Source of the DNA: Chondromyces crocatus
GTDB taxonomy: Bacteria; Myxococcota_A; Polyangia; Polyangiales; Polyangiaceae
DNA: 64,000 bases
Direction of reading: 5' to 3'
NCBI RefSeq assembly: GCF_001189295.1
Contig: NZ_CP012159.1
Span: forward strand, 6,154,525 to 6,218,524
In this document: piece by piece, positions 1-8,647 of the stretch
How positions within the stretch are numbered: the stretch's first letter is position 1
Layout: each line of letters starts with the position of its first letter
The notes under the pieces: generated by a model
Databases searched by the model: none
Told to the model about the DNA's origin: nothing
The model's input: only the letters and a program-made list of their open reading frames with translations
Translations under genes and position numbers: made by a program

Positions 1-951
1 GGCGTCACGTAGCTCCTCCACCCAGCGTGCATCTCTGGCTGCGCGTGCCGCGGCCCGTTCCTCGCGCAGCGCCCGTTCCTCTTCGAGGGGGTTGAGCCAC
101 TGGGGATTGAGCGGGCGGGGGCCGACCTGGATGGCGAGCCCGAGCTCCAGCTCCCAGGGGAGCACGGCGCGATCTGGGAGCACCAGCGCGCCCGCGCGCC
201 GTACACCGCCGACGCTGACCGCCTGATCGTCGCCGAGTCGGAAGGTGCCTCCGTCCACCGGCATCCGGTAGGTTGCCCCGAAACGCCACGACGACCAGTC
301 GGGTCGCACCATGAAGCCGAACTGCGGGGCGATGCCTGCCAGCGTGAGGGTTGCTTCCGGAGCGTCGATGCCGAGGGTCACGGCGCGCGCTCCGCCCCCC
401 ACGACGAACTGGCCGTTGAAGAAATGCATCCCGGCGAGGATGTGATACCGGCCGAGGGTCACGGCGCTGCGCTGCCCGCCGAACTCCAGCGAGTAGCGTG
501 AAATGTCCGCGTTGGCACCAGCCCCGAAGGGCCCGATCTGGAGCATGGCGCCGAACGTCCCGTAGATGAAGTTCGAGTAGTCCGCGTCGCGTGTCCCGCT
601 GTTGTCGAAGTCGTTGTTCTCGAACATCTCCAGGGGAATCGAGATCGAGCCGCCGATGTCGTAGTCCACCCAGCCGATGCTGAAAGGCTCACGCAGCGCA
701 GGTGCCGCTGCGTTGACGACCATGCCGGGGATCCCCTCCGCATACCCCGCATAGGCGCCCGAGATGCCCGTGACCCGGAGCGGCGCGAGGATCGGACCCT
801 GGAACAGGTCCAGCGCATAATCGTTGGTCGGAAGCGAATCGGCCGAGGCGCGGGCAGGCCACGCCGCGGCGAGCGCCAGCGCTGCCAAGCTCAGTTTTCC
901 CGTCCCGGGGCCCCGACGACGCCCGACCCGCTGTTCGCCGTTCCAGCCCAT
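1..951 (-). CDS. Secreted, possibly outer-membrane protein (3' end outside window)
   Basis: The reading frame is open from an ATG at 951 to the window edge (317 codons seen). The N-terminus MGWNGEQRVGRRRGPGTGK is basic and is followed by an Ala/Leu-rich stretch ending ARASA before DSLPTNDY, which looks like a signal peptide cut near residue 37. The mature part has many short alternating stretches rich in Gly and aromatics (for example GGSISIPLEMF, LAGMHFFNGQFVVGGGAR, WRFGATYRMPVDGG), as expected of a beta-barrel or transporter-like outer-membrane protein. The last residues visible turn into a charged Glu/Arg/Ala helix. No family is recognised; the barrel reading is inference. It is divergent from the gene at 1266. 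Confidence 0.6.
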   Translation of the reverse strand, partial: MGWNGEQRVGRRRGPGTGKLSLAALALAAAWPARASADSLPTNDYALDLFQGPILAPLRVTGISGAYAGYAEGIPGMVVNAAAPALREPFSIGWVDYDIGGSISIPLEMFENNDFDNSGTRDADYSNFIYGTFGAMLQIGPFGAGANADISRYSLEFGGQRSAVTLGRYHILAGMHFFNGQFVVGGGARAVTLGIDAPEATLTLAGIAPQFGFMVRPDWSSWRFGATYRMPVDGGTFRLGDDQAVSVGGVRRAGALVLPDRAVLPWELELGLAIQVGPRPLNPQWLNPLEEERALREERAAARAARDARWVEELRDA

Positions 952-1265
952 CGGTAGATTCGTCGCCTTCGGCGCGTCGGGCAGGTTGATAGCACTGGTG
1001 CGGCCTCATCACGAGAGGAAGGGTGAAGACCCTGGCGCGGTAGCGGTGCTCCGATGGCTCCCCGAGCCGCCGTGGCGGGGCGGGACCGGCAACGGAGGGG
1101 CACCACGAGGAGAGCCGCGCGGCCGAGGACCCCCATGGCAGGGGGGAAAGGCCCTCTGCCATCCCTGGGCACCGCAGATTTGCACCCAACCCCTGGCGTG
1201 GAGCGGCAAGGATAGATAAGGAGGGAAGCCAGCGCTCTTCACCCCTGAAGAGCGGCACGTGCACC
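952..1265. other. Intergenic region between divergent genes
   Basis: This 314-base gap separates two divergent genes and must hold both promoters. I find no clear -35/-10 pair, inverted repeat or RNA structure in it. Confidence 0.4.
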
Positions 1266-1736
1266 ATGTCCGCCCCTGCTCCCCGCCTGTCTGCTCGCGT
1301 GCGCGGCCGCCGGCTTGCGATGGTCCTCTATTACGGCCTCGCGGCCGTGGTCATCGTCGTCGCCACCGCGCAGATCGTCCGGCAGGTCTTTTTCCTCCCT
1401 GTGAGCCCTTCTCCTTACGGAACCTGTCAAAACGGGCTGCTGGCGCTGGCTCGAGCCGTGGAGCGGGCCCGGGACGCCGCTCCTGGTACGGACGGGGAAG
1501 ACGCTGCAATTGCCCGCTTTCGGGACGCGCTCGACCCCGAGTGGAGCCACCGGGATGGGATTGCGGCGACCTGTCGGGGCTCGGCAAAGGACGAGCGCGC
1601 TCTCGACGCCATCGAACGGCTCCGCTATGCGGAAGAGCACGCCGCGCGGAGGGAGGCAGGTGACCTCGCTCCGCTCCGGCGCCGGGTCCGGGCGATCATG
1701 AATGGTGAACTCGGTCCGGTGGACCACGGTAAATAG
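1266..1736 (+). CDS. Small single-pass membrane protein, unknown function
   Basis: 156 residues. A basic N-terminus (RLSARVRGRR) precedes one hydrophobic segment at about residues 19-41 (MVLYYGLAAVVIVVATAQIV), followed by a soluble helical domain rich in Ala, Arg and Glu with two cysteines, near residues 54 and 103. This fits a periplasm-facing membrane anchor. An internal ATG at 1320, just before the hydrophobic segment, is an alternative start. It lies three bases upstream of the helicase start, so the two are probably cotranscribed. No family is recognised. Confidence 0.5.
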   Translation: MSAPAPRLSARVRGRRLAMVLYYGLAAVVIVVATAQIVRQVFFLPVSPSPYGTCQNGLLALARAVERARDAAPGTDGEDAAIARFRDALDPEWSHRDGIAATCRGSAKDERALDAIERLRYAEEHAARREAGDLAPLRRRVRAIMNGELGPVDHGK

Positions 1737-1738
1737 GG

Positions 1739-4495
1739 ATGACGGCGGCGAGGCATATGGCCGATGCCGGCGTCGCGCTCGACTCCGACTCGCGACTCAT
1801 AAAGCCAATGACCGACCCCTCAGCCCTTCCTACTTTGAACGGTCCCGAGAACCTGGTGGCTTCCTCGCAGCAGCCTCAGGACGAAGGCCCCGCGCGAGCC
1901 GCGCGCGACGTGACGCAGGAAGAGGGCAGGACACCTGCCGAGGCGGACCAGCAAGAGGCCGCTCCCTCCATCGCCAGCGCACCCGACGATCTCGCAGGAG
2001 CGTCTCCCGGCTCCCCGCCGCCCGAGGCCCCGACGTTCGACGTGCTCCCGCTCTCCGCCGAGCTGCGCGAGACCCTCGCGGAGATCGGGTACATCCACCC
2101 CACCCCGGTCCAGCTCGCCGTCTGGGAGCCCGCGACGCGCGGCCGCGACGCGATGGTTCAGGCGCGCACCGGCACTGGCAAGACCGCAGCGTTCGGGCTG
2201 CCGATCGTCGATCACATCGTCAAGCGTTCGAACCAGAACGCACAGGTGCTCGCGCTCTGCCCGACGCGCGAGCTGGCGTTGCAGGTCAGCGGTGAGATCG
2301 AACGGCTAGGACGCCGCAAGGGGATCCGTGTGACGGCGATCTACGGAGGCGCACCCATGCAGCGGCAGATCGATGCGATCGCTGCGGGGGCTCAGGTCAT
2401 CGTCGGGACGCCGGGTCGCGTCCTCGACCACCTAAGGCGGGGCACGCTCTCGCCCAAGCACATCCGGCACCTGGTGCTGGACGAGTGCGACGAGATGCTC
2501 TCGATGGGCTTCGAGCGCGAGCTCAGCGCCATCCTCGCCGAGCTGCCGCCGGAGCGTCAGACCCTCCTTTTCTCTGCGACCGTGCCACCCGACATCGAGC
2601 GGATCTCGAAGCAGCGGCTGAGAAATCCAGAGTTCGTCACGCTGTCCAGCGATGCCGTCGGTGCGCTCTCGATCCAGCACTTCGTGTACTTGATCACGGG
2701 CGATAAGTCGGGCTCGTTGCTCCGCATCCTCGAGATCGAGAACCCGGAGAGCGCGATCATCTTCTGTAACACCCGCGACGAGACGGAGGCCGTCACCGCA
2801 TCGCTTCGTCGTCATGGCTACGACGCTGAGTGGCTGAATGGCGACCTGCCCCAGTCCGATCGCGAACGGGTCATGACGGCGACCCGCCAGGGACGACTTC
2901 GCTTTCTGGTCGCGACTGACGTCGCTGCGCGCGGGATCGATGTCTCCCACCTGACGCACGTCATCAACTACGACTTCCCCCAGGACTCCGAGAGCTACGT
3001 CCATCGCACGGGCCGCACGGGGCGCGCAGGGCGCACGGGGACGGCGATCTCGCTGATCACGCCGCAGGATGTCGGGCCCCTGTACCTCCTCCGGCTCGTC
3101 TACAAGATCAGGCCTCTGGAGCGACAGATCCCCACCGAGGGGGAGTTGAAGACGCGGGCAGAAGCCGACCTCGTGAACCTGCTCGCCGAGGCGTTCCTTC
3201 CCAAGGGCACCCACGCGGATGATCTCGCGCTGGCGCGGCGGATCCTGACGCACGATCAGGCCGATGTCATCGTGGCCGGACTGCTGCGCGATCATCTCGG
3301 CGCCCGCCCCACCGTCAAGGACGAGGCGGGAACCGCGCGCCGCGCGGCGCTGCCTCGACCGACGCCGACGGTCGCTGCCAAGCCGGCAGCGGGCGTTCCT
3401 GAGCGCCATCCGACCGAACGAGGGCCGTCTCCCTCCCGCTCGCCCGAGACGCCCAGCGTCGAGCCTCGCGAGCGCCCCCGCCAGGTGGAACCGCGGGTCG
3501 ACGTGCGTGGAGGACGAGAGGCGGGGTCCACGGTCAGGGAACCGCGACCGGCGCCGCCAGTCCCGGTGCGCTCGCCGTCGGCTCCGGTCGGAGAGGAAGG
3601 GGGGCATCCCGTCGAGAAGAACTTCACCCAGGCGGCGCCTGTCGCACCGCGGCGCGGCTTCGAGTCTGGCCCTCGCCGCGTCGATCCGCAGGAGCCGGTA
3701 TCGCCGGAAACGGAGCGGAGTCGGGATCGAGATCCCGAGAGACGAGAACGGGCTGAGCGTCGTGGTGGGCGACAGGACGAATACCGTCGACGCCCAGGGG
3801 AGGGGAGGGAAGGGCGGGACGACCAGCCGACCTCGATGACGGAGCCCCCCGCGACACGACCGGAGCCGGTGATCCGGCCACTGGATCGCGCGCGGCTCGT
3901 CGGTGACGCTGCCGAGCGCTCCGGGGAGCGCCGGCGTGACCGGAGCGAACCTCGCGTCGAGGACGCCGTGCCGCCGAGCAAGAGCGCTGCTCCTCCCTCA
4001 GCGCCGCCCGGGGCACGCCGAAGCCCTTCGCGCGCGGAAGCGCAGCAAGAGCGCCCGCTCACCCGGCATGCCGATTTCATCACCTGGCAGCCCCCCGAGG
4101 AAGAGGGGGACGACGAGCCCATCCTCGCCGAGTCGCACGCGGCACCCCAGGCGGCCCGGCATGATGCTGGTGAGCCCCCCGCGGCCACCCCGACCGAGAG
4201 TGATCTGTTCGGTGAAATTTACGTGAACATCGGCCGGCGTGATGGCGCCCGCGCCGCGGATTTTCAGCGTGTCCTCGTGGAGCGCGGCGAGATCTCCAAG
4301 GACGATGTGGGTCGCATCCGTGTCCGCGAGCGCAACGCCTTCGTGAGCGTGCGCCGGGTCGAACTCATGCGCGCGCTCGATGCCCTCAACGGGGCGACCA
4401 TCGCCGGCAAAGAGGCGCACGCCGAAGTGGCGAGGGGGCGGTCACCAGGCGGGGCGGAAGCGGACGACAGCTCCACTCCGCCCGAGGCGAGCTAG
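1739..4495 (+). CDS. deaD: DeaD/CsdA-type ATP-dependent RNA helicase (DECD box)
   Basis: 918 residues. It has all helicase motifs: Q motif (GYIHPTPVQLAVW), Walker A ARTGTGKTA near residue 142, PTRELALQ, TPGRVLDHL, motif II as LDECDEM near 247, SAT near 279, and HRTGRTGRAG near 422. The helicase core ends around residue 530. A 280-residue linker rich in Arg, Pro and Glu follows, then residues ~820-898 (DLFGEIYVNIGRRDGAR...) that look like a DbpA-type RNA-binding domain. The family unwinds RNA duplexes in ribosome assembly and cold adaptation. The third residue of the usual DEAD box is Cys. An alternative start is the ATG at 1808; the first ~100 residues are low-complexity either way. The domain order is clear, the exact ortholog name less so. 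Confidence 0.9.
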   Translation: MTAARHMADAGVALDSDSRLIKPMTDPSALPTLNGPENLVASSQQPQDEGPARAARDVTQEEGRTPAEADQQEAAPSIASAPDDLAGASPGSPPPEAPTFDVLPLSAELRETLAEIGYIHPTPVQLAVWEPATRGRDAMVQARTGTGKTAAFGLPIVDHIVKRSNQNAQVLALCPTRELALQVSGEIERLGRRKGIRVTAIYGGAPMQRQIDAIAAGAQVIVGTPGRVLDHLRRGTLSPKHIRHLVLDECDEMLSMGFERELSAILAELPPERQTLLFSATVPPDIERISKQRLRNPEFVTLSSDAVGALSIQHFVYLITGDKSGSLLRILEIENPESAIIFCNTRDETEAVTASLRRHGYDAEWLNGDLPQSDRERVMTATRQGRLRFLVATDVAARGIDVSHLTHVINYDFPQDSESYVHRTGRTGRAGRTGTAISLITPQDVGPLYLLRLVYKIRPLERQIPTEGELKTRAEADLVNLLAEAFLPKGTHADDLALARRILTHDQADVIVAGLLRDHLGARPTVKDEAGTARRAALPRPTPTVAAKPAAGVPERHPTERGPSPSRSPETPSVEPRERPRQVEPRVDVRGGREAGSTVREPRPAPPVPVRSPSAPVGEEGGHPVEKNFTQAAPVAPRRGFESGPRRVDPQEPVSPETERSRDRDPERRERAERRGGRQDEYRRRPGEGREGRDDQPTSMTEPPATRPEPVIRPLDRARLVGDAAERSGERRRDRSEPRVEDAVPPSKSAAPPSAPPGARRSPSRAEAQQERPLTRHADFITWQPPEEEGDDEPILAESHAAPQAARHDAGEPPAATPTESDLFGEIYVNIGRRDGARAADFQRVLVERGEISKDDVGRIRVRERNAFVSVRRVELMRALDALNGATIAGKEAHAEVARGRSPGGAEADDSSTPPEAS

Positions 4496-4576
4496 CGCGA
4501 GCCCAGGTCCCCGAGGAGAGTGCGTGCATGAGCGACGCCCCTGGCCAACGAAGCTGGGAGGTCGTATCACGGGAGC

Positions 4577-5311
4577 ATGGTGCGCAGCGGCTCCAGCGAG
4601 ACCGAACGGCTCCGACGTGACGTCGAGCGGGCGCTGTCCGCCGACGTCGACGCCGACGCGGTCCTGTCGTTGCTCGCACGTCTCGCACGCGCCTCGGCTC
4701 CTGGTAGCGAGAACTGGGTCTTTGCACACCGGCATCTCGCCGAGCGCGGGGTGGAGCGCGAGCCCTGGCGTGCCTCCCTGTTCGCGCGGCGCGTCGTCGC
4801 CGTCGACCCCGCCGATGACGGGGCATGGGCGGTGCTCGGGCTTGCGCAGTCGCTGCTGGGCAACTATCGCTACGCCGTCCGAGCGTACCGGCGAGCCGTC
4901 ACGCTGGCGCCGAGCAACCCATGGTACGCACACAACCTCGGACATCTGCTGGATTGCGCGCTGCATTGCCCGGAAGAGGCCCTGCCATTGCTTTCTCGGG
5001 CAACCGAAGCGCAACCGGACGAGCCAGAGATCGCGACGAGCTACGCGCATGCCCTGGCCCGCTGCGGCAAACTGCCGCTCGCGAAGAAGATCTTGAAGCG
5101 AGCGATCCGTCGGGGCGCGACGGCCGACCAGATGACGCTTCTGCGCTGGCTCGAAGCTGGGGCGCCAGCGGCGGGTCTCGGGGACGCCGGCCGTGCCGAA
5201 TCCAAGCGCAAAACGAAGCGGCGCCGGAGCCGGGGAGGCACGCAGCAAAGGCAGGGTCCTGCTGGTCTGTCCGGAGCGACACCGGTGTGCGACGAGCACG
5301 TGGGCGAGTAG
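4577..5311 (+). CDS. TPR-repeat protein
   Basis: 244 residues. Helical repeats at about residues 60-175 fit tetratricopeptide repeats (DPADDGAWAVLGLAQSLLGN, APSNPWYAHNLGHLLDCA, QPDEPEIATSYAHALARCG). The C-terminus is a basic low-complexity tail (SKRKTKRRRSRGG) that might bind nucleic acid. A GGGAG lies just before the ATG. It sits 81 bases after the helicase gene on the same strand, so it may share its transcript and could be an RNA-linked partner; that link is inferred from position only. Confidence 0.6.
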   Translation: MVRSGSSETERLRRDVERALSADVDADAVLSLLARLARASAPGSENWVFAHRHLAERGVEREPWRASLFARRVVAVDPADDGAWAVLGLAQSLLGNYRYAVRAYRRAVTLAPSNPWYAHNLGHLLDCALHCPEEALPLLSRATEAQPDEPEIATSYAHALARCGKLPLAKKILKRAIRRGATADQMTLLRWLEAGAPAAGLGDAGRAESKRKTKRRRSRGGTQQRQGPAGLSGATPVCDEHVGE

Positions 5312-5384
5312 GCGGATCAACGTGGGAGCCCTGACCATACAACCAGCGACCGGCGGTGATGCGAAGCGCCCACCGATCGATTGC

Positions 5385-5414
5385 TTGACGCTCGGAGCCC
5401 CTCTTGGCGATAAG
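5385..5414 (+). promoter_or_regulatory. Candidate sigma70-type promoter for the rsb operon
   Basis: TTGACG (5385-5390) and GATAAG (5409-5414) are separated by 18 bases, about 70 bases upstream of the rsbR ATG. The -35 is a 5/6 match and the -10 a 4/6 match. This is the only such pair I noticed in the gap before the operon. Confidence 0.35.
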
Positions 5415-5485
5415 CTGAGTTTCTCTATGGTCGCGTATCCCCACCAGGTCTGGTTCTGCCGGAGCGCCCTGGGGTGGGTCTACCC

Positions 5486-6751
5486 ATGAGTGAGGAGCTG
5501 CTCAAACAGGAGATCTCGGGCCTCAAAGCCCGGGTTCAGGAGCTGGAACAGCTCCTCGCCGGTCAGGACGCGGCCTCGCAGCAGCAGTCCACGAGGCTCG
5601 AGCAAGCCGTGGCCGATGCCCGCGAGCGATCCGAGCAGCTCGAGCGCTCTGAAGACGAACTGCGCAGGCAGGCCGACATCCTCCGGCTGGTCCTGGACAG
5701 CATGACCGATGGCGTTGCCGTGGTGAACGACCGCGGCGACCTCTTGCTGGTGAACCCCGCAGCCGAACGAATGCTCGGCGCCGTGGCCTCCCCCATCGTG
5801 GCCGCTCAGGCGGCCGAGCCCGCGCTGTTCTTCCCTGATGGCGAGACCGCTCTCCCGGAGGAGGCGCACCCCCTCGCGCTGGCGCTGAAGGGCGAGATGG
5901 TCGATCAGCTCGAGATCTTCACGCGTGCACCTCGGCCCACGCCGCTCTCGACAGAAGGAGAGCCGCGCTCCGCGCGCGTTGCGGACCCGGTTCATCACGG
6001 CGAGGGGCTCCACTTGACGGTGACGGCGAATCCGATGCGCCGACGGGATGGATCGATCTCCGGTGCCGTCGCCGTCTTTCGCGATGCCACCGAAAAGAAG
6101 CGGCTCATCGAGGATCTCGAGTCGAGGAACCGCGAGTTCTCCGACAACGAGCAGATCAAATCCGAGCTGGTCGAGCGGCTCAGGCTGGCCATCGACGAGA
6201 TCTCCACACCCATCCTCGAGCTCTGGGACGACGTGCTCGCCTTGCCCCTCATCGGTGTCGTCGACTCTCACCGCAGCATGCAGATCATGGAGCGACTGCT
6301 CGAGGAAATCGTCCACCGCCAGTCTCGTCACGTCATCATCGACGTCACGGGCGTCGAGATCATCGACACGCGCACGGCAGACTATTTCCTGAAGCTGTTC
6401 AAAGCCGTGGCGCTGCTCGGTGCGCGGTGCCGCATCACGGGTGTCAGGCCCGCGGTCGCGCAGACCTTGGTGGAACTCGGGATCGAGCTCGGCGGCGTGC
6501 GCGCCTCCCGCAACCTCAAGCACGCATTGCGGGACATCCTCCGCGATGCATCCATCTTCTCCGCCCGCCAGCCCCACGGCCATCGCAATGGTTTCCCGTT
6601 CGATGGCCAGGGCGGCCCCCCGGAGCACCGCACCCACGGACGACTTCCGAAGGGGTATGGTCGCGCCGGTCGCAGCTTCGCGTCCCATTCCGATGGATCT
6701 TCGTCGGATCCCGGAGAGCAACGCTTCCTCAGCAAGGAGACGTCGTCTTGA
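5486..6751 (+). CDS. rsbR: RsbR-like stressosome co-antagonist (coiled coil + PAS + STAS)
   Basis: 421 residues from the ATG; a GTG 12 bases upstream is in frame. An N-terminal coiled coil (~1-55) precedes a PAS-like sensor (~57-200, DSMTDGVAVVNDRGDLLLVN) and a STAS domain (~240-350, VIIDVTGVEIIDTRTADYF). Thr295 in EIIDT and Thr327 in PAVAQTLVELG match by position the threonines that RsbT phosphorylates in RsbR-type proteins. About 70 residues of low-complexity sequence follow the STAS domain. In Bacillus, RsbR and RsbS form the stressosome shell that holds the RsbT kinase until stress. It overlaps rsbS by 4 bases. In Bacillus RsbRA the sensory part is a non-heme globin fold; here it is PAS-like, so the signal probably differs. 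Confidence 0.9.
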   Translation: MSEELLKQEISGLKARVQELEQLLAGQDAASQQQSTRLEQAVADARERSEQLERSEDELRRQADILRLVLDSMTDGVAVVNDRGDLLLVNPAAERMLGAVASPIVAAQAAEPALFFPDGETALPEEAHPLALALKGEMVDQLEIFTRAPRPTPLSTEGEPRSARVADPVHHGEGLHLTVTANPMRRRDGSISGAVAVFRDATEKKRLIEDLESRNREFSDNEQIKSELVERLRLAIDEISTPILELWDDVLALPLIGVVDSHRSMQIMERLLEEIVHRQSRHVIIDVTGVEIIDTRTADYFLKLFKAVALLGARCRITGVRPAVAQTLVELGIELGGVRASRNLKHALRDILRDASIFSARQPHGHRNGFPFDGQGGPPEHRTHGRLPKGYGRAGRSFASHSDGSSSDPGEQRFLSKETSS

Positions 6752-7164
6752 TACAGGCCAGCAGAGTCCCCATCGTCGGCCTTTTCGGCAACCTCATCGT
6801 CTCGGTGCAGGGAGGGCTCACGGATGGCCAGGTGGAACAGCTCCGCGAGGATGTCACCGGGTCGATCGAGTCTCGCTCGCCGCGAGGGCTGATCGTCGAT
6901 CTCTCCGGCGTGGAGATCCTCGACAGCTACCTCACGCGCGCGATCCGCGACATCGCGCTCACGGCGCGTCTGATGGGGGTGCGCACGGCGGTCTGTGGTC
7001 TGAGGCCGGCGGTGGCCATCGCGCTCGTGGAAATGGACCTCGAGATTCCGGGCGTGGTCACCGCGCTCAACCTCGAACGGGCCGTCGAGATGCTTGCCCC
7101 CGCGGATGACGACGACCTTCCAGATGACTTGGTCAGCGAGGTGCCGAATGAAGAGCCCTCCTGA
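6748..7164 (+). CDS. rsbS: RsbS-like stressosome scaffold, single STAS domain
   Basis: 138 residues from a TTG start whose last two bases begin the rsbR stop codon. AAGGAG at about 6735-6740 is the right distance upstream, so I prefer this start to the longer open frame. The protein aligns along its length with RsbS (VPIVGLFGNLIVSVQGGLTD, GLIVDLSGVEILDSYL, LRPAVAIALVEMDLEIPGV). Ser60 in EILDSYL corresponds to RsbS Ser59, the residue phosphorylated by RsbT to release the kinase. Its end overlaps the rsbT start by 17 bases. Confidence 0.9.
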   Translation: MIQASRVPIVGLFGNLIVSVQGGLTDGQVEQLREDVTGSIESRSPRGLIVDLSGVEILDSYLTRAIRDIALTARLMGVRTAVCGLRPAVAIALVEMDLEIPGVVTALNLERAVEMLAPADDDDLPDDLVSEVPNEEPS

Positions 7165-8014
7165 GGGGCCGCCTTCGAGCGGCTCTCGAGGGCCGCCGAG
7201 CCATACCGGACCGCTTTCCCGTAGCGTTCAGGGCTCACCCTCGAGTCACAGCCACACCGGGCCACTCTCAGGGCGTGGCAGCGGGACGATTGCGCCCACC
7301 GTGGCGCCCACGTCGGCGCGCTCGGGGCCACCGCCTTCGTTTCGTGGTGGCTCGACGCAACCAACGCGGCTCGGCGTGATCGGAATCACCGATCGCATCG
7401 AGGGCGTGCTCGCGCAGTTCCTGTCGCCTGCCGTGCGCAAGAGCGTCATCGACTGCGGCGTGCGGCAAGCGAGGGTGGATCGCGACTCGATGCGTGAAGC
7501 GGACCTCCGTCGCCTCCTCGTCGAGGTGAAGCGCGGCGTTCAGCTCTTCGTGCGTGATCAGGTGCAGCTCGAGCGCTGCGTGTCACAGCTCAACGAGCTC
7601 GACTACGCAGCGCCTGCGCCACGGGAGATCCTTGTCGATGTGCGCACCGAAGAAGATGTGCTTCGTGCACGCTCGGCGGGTCGCGAACTCTGCATCGAGC
7701 AGATGGTGAGCGACGTGCTCCTCACGAAGATCGTCACGGCGATCTCGGAGCTCGGGCGCAACATCGTCCGCTATGCGGGGAGCGGTGAGATCAGCGTGCG
7801 GTCGATCATGAGCCCGCAGCGGGCCATCGAGATCTGCGCGAAGGATCAAGGCCCTGGAATCACGAACCTTGCCGAGATTCTCAGCGGCAAGTACCGCTCT
7901 CGTCACGGCATGGGCGCGGGTCTGCGCGGCACGAAGGCGCTCATGGATGAGTTCGACATCCAGACGGGCCCCGGCAAGGGCACGGTGGTCACGGTTCGGA
8001 AACTTCTTGGATGA
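7148..8014 (+). CDS. rsbT: RsbT-like serine/threonine kinase (GHKL fold), N-terminally extended
   Basis: 288 residues from the ATG at 7148, chosen because GAGGTG lies 4 bases before it. Residues ~165-288 form a GHKL ATPase domain: N box ISELGRNIVRYAG near 198, G1 KDQGPGI near 237, G2 GMGAGLRGTKALMDEF near 254. This matches RsbT, which phosphorylates RsbR and RsbS. Typical RsbT has about 130 residues; here a Ser/Pro/Gly-rich segment (1-75) and an extra ~90-residue helical region precede the kinase domain. Helical N-terminal modules of this kind occur in PP2C activators and RsbU, so this part may mediate partner binding. It overlaps the next gene by 4 bases. Confidence 0.85.
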   Translation: MKSPPEGPPSSGSRGPPSHTGPLSRSVQGSPSSHSHTGPLSGRGSGTIAPTVAPTSARSGPPPSFRGGSTQPTRLGVIGITDRIEGVLAQFLSPAVRKSVIDCGVRQARVDRDSMREADLRRLLVEVKRGVQLFVRDQVQLERCVSQLNELDYAAPAPREILVDVRTEEDVLRARSAGRELCIEQMVSDVLLTKIVTAISELGRNIVRYAGSGEISVRSIMSPQRAIEICAKDQGPGITNLAEILSGKYRSRHGMGAGLRGTKALMDEFDIQTGPGKGTVVTVRKLLG

Positions 8015-8484
8015 GTTCACCGCTCCCCAGCTTCACGCTCCCGGTGAGGCGCGAGGAGGACCGGTTCGCTTGCGCGGCCGAAGGGGTGCGCATTGCCCGC
8101 TGGGCGGGCCTCTCCGACCGGGCGCAGCAAGAGCTGGCGATTGCCATCGCCGAGCTGGTCTCCAACGCCGTGCGCCACGCCGGGGGCGGTGAGATCGAAG
8201 TCCGTGCCATCCGAGGGGTCCCACCGAACCCCAACCCGTCCATCGCATCACCCGTCGACAAGAACCCGCGCCTTGGCGTGGAGGTGATCGTCCGTGACTC
8301 TGGACCGGGAATCGATCCCAAGCTCGCCACGGCCACGGAGGAGAGTTCCTCGACGCCAGTCCCTCGCTTGCCAGGGCAGGGTCTAGGGATCGGTCTCGGC
8401 GCCGTCCATCGCCTGATGAGCTCTGTGGTCATCCGCTCGGCGCCCGGGATCAGCACCGAGGTCGTCGCCATCAAGTGGGCCTAG
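8011..8484 (+). CDS. Second GHKL ATPase, RsbT/RsbW (anti-sigma factor) type
   Basis: 157 residues. It has the N box ELAIAIAELVSNAVRHAGGG (Asn52), the G1 motif RDSGPGI (Asp96) and the G2 motif GQGLGIGLGAVHRLMSS (~120-136). It is closest to short RsbT/RsbW-type kinases. The start overlaps the rsbT stop as ATGA, so it is translationally coupled. In related modules, tandem RsbT-type genes follow rsbR-rsbS, and the second ATPase can act with the first or as a branch to an anti-anti-sigma factor. No RsbX- or RsbU-type phosphatase is in the window, so the output step must be encoded elsewhere. Confidence 0.85.
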   Translation: MSSPLPSFTLPVRREEDRFACAAEGVRIARWAGLSDRAQQELAIAIAELVSNAVRHAGGGEIEVRAIRGVPPNPNPSIASPVDKNPRLGVEVIVRDSGPGIDPKLATATEESSSTPVPRLPGQGLGIGLGAVHRLMSSVVIRSAPGISTEVVAIKWA

Positions 8485-8647
8485 CTACGGCGCACCCCTG
8501 AACCAGGGAGCCGTCGGCTTCGTCGTGCGCCACCCCCGCCGGCGCTACACAGAGAACCAAGGGCATGGGCCAGAGGCCTCGAGCCAGGTCCGAGTTCCTC
8601 GGACTCGGTCGATCTCGCAAACACGCGCTCCGCGCGTCGAGCCGCCC

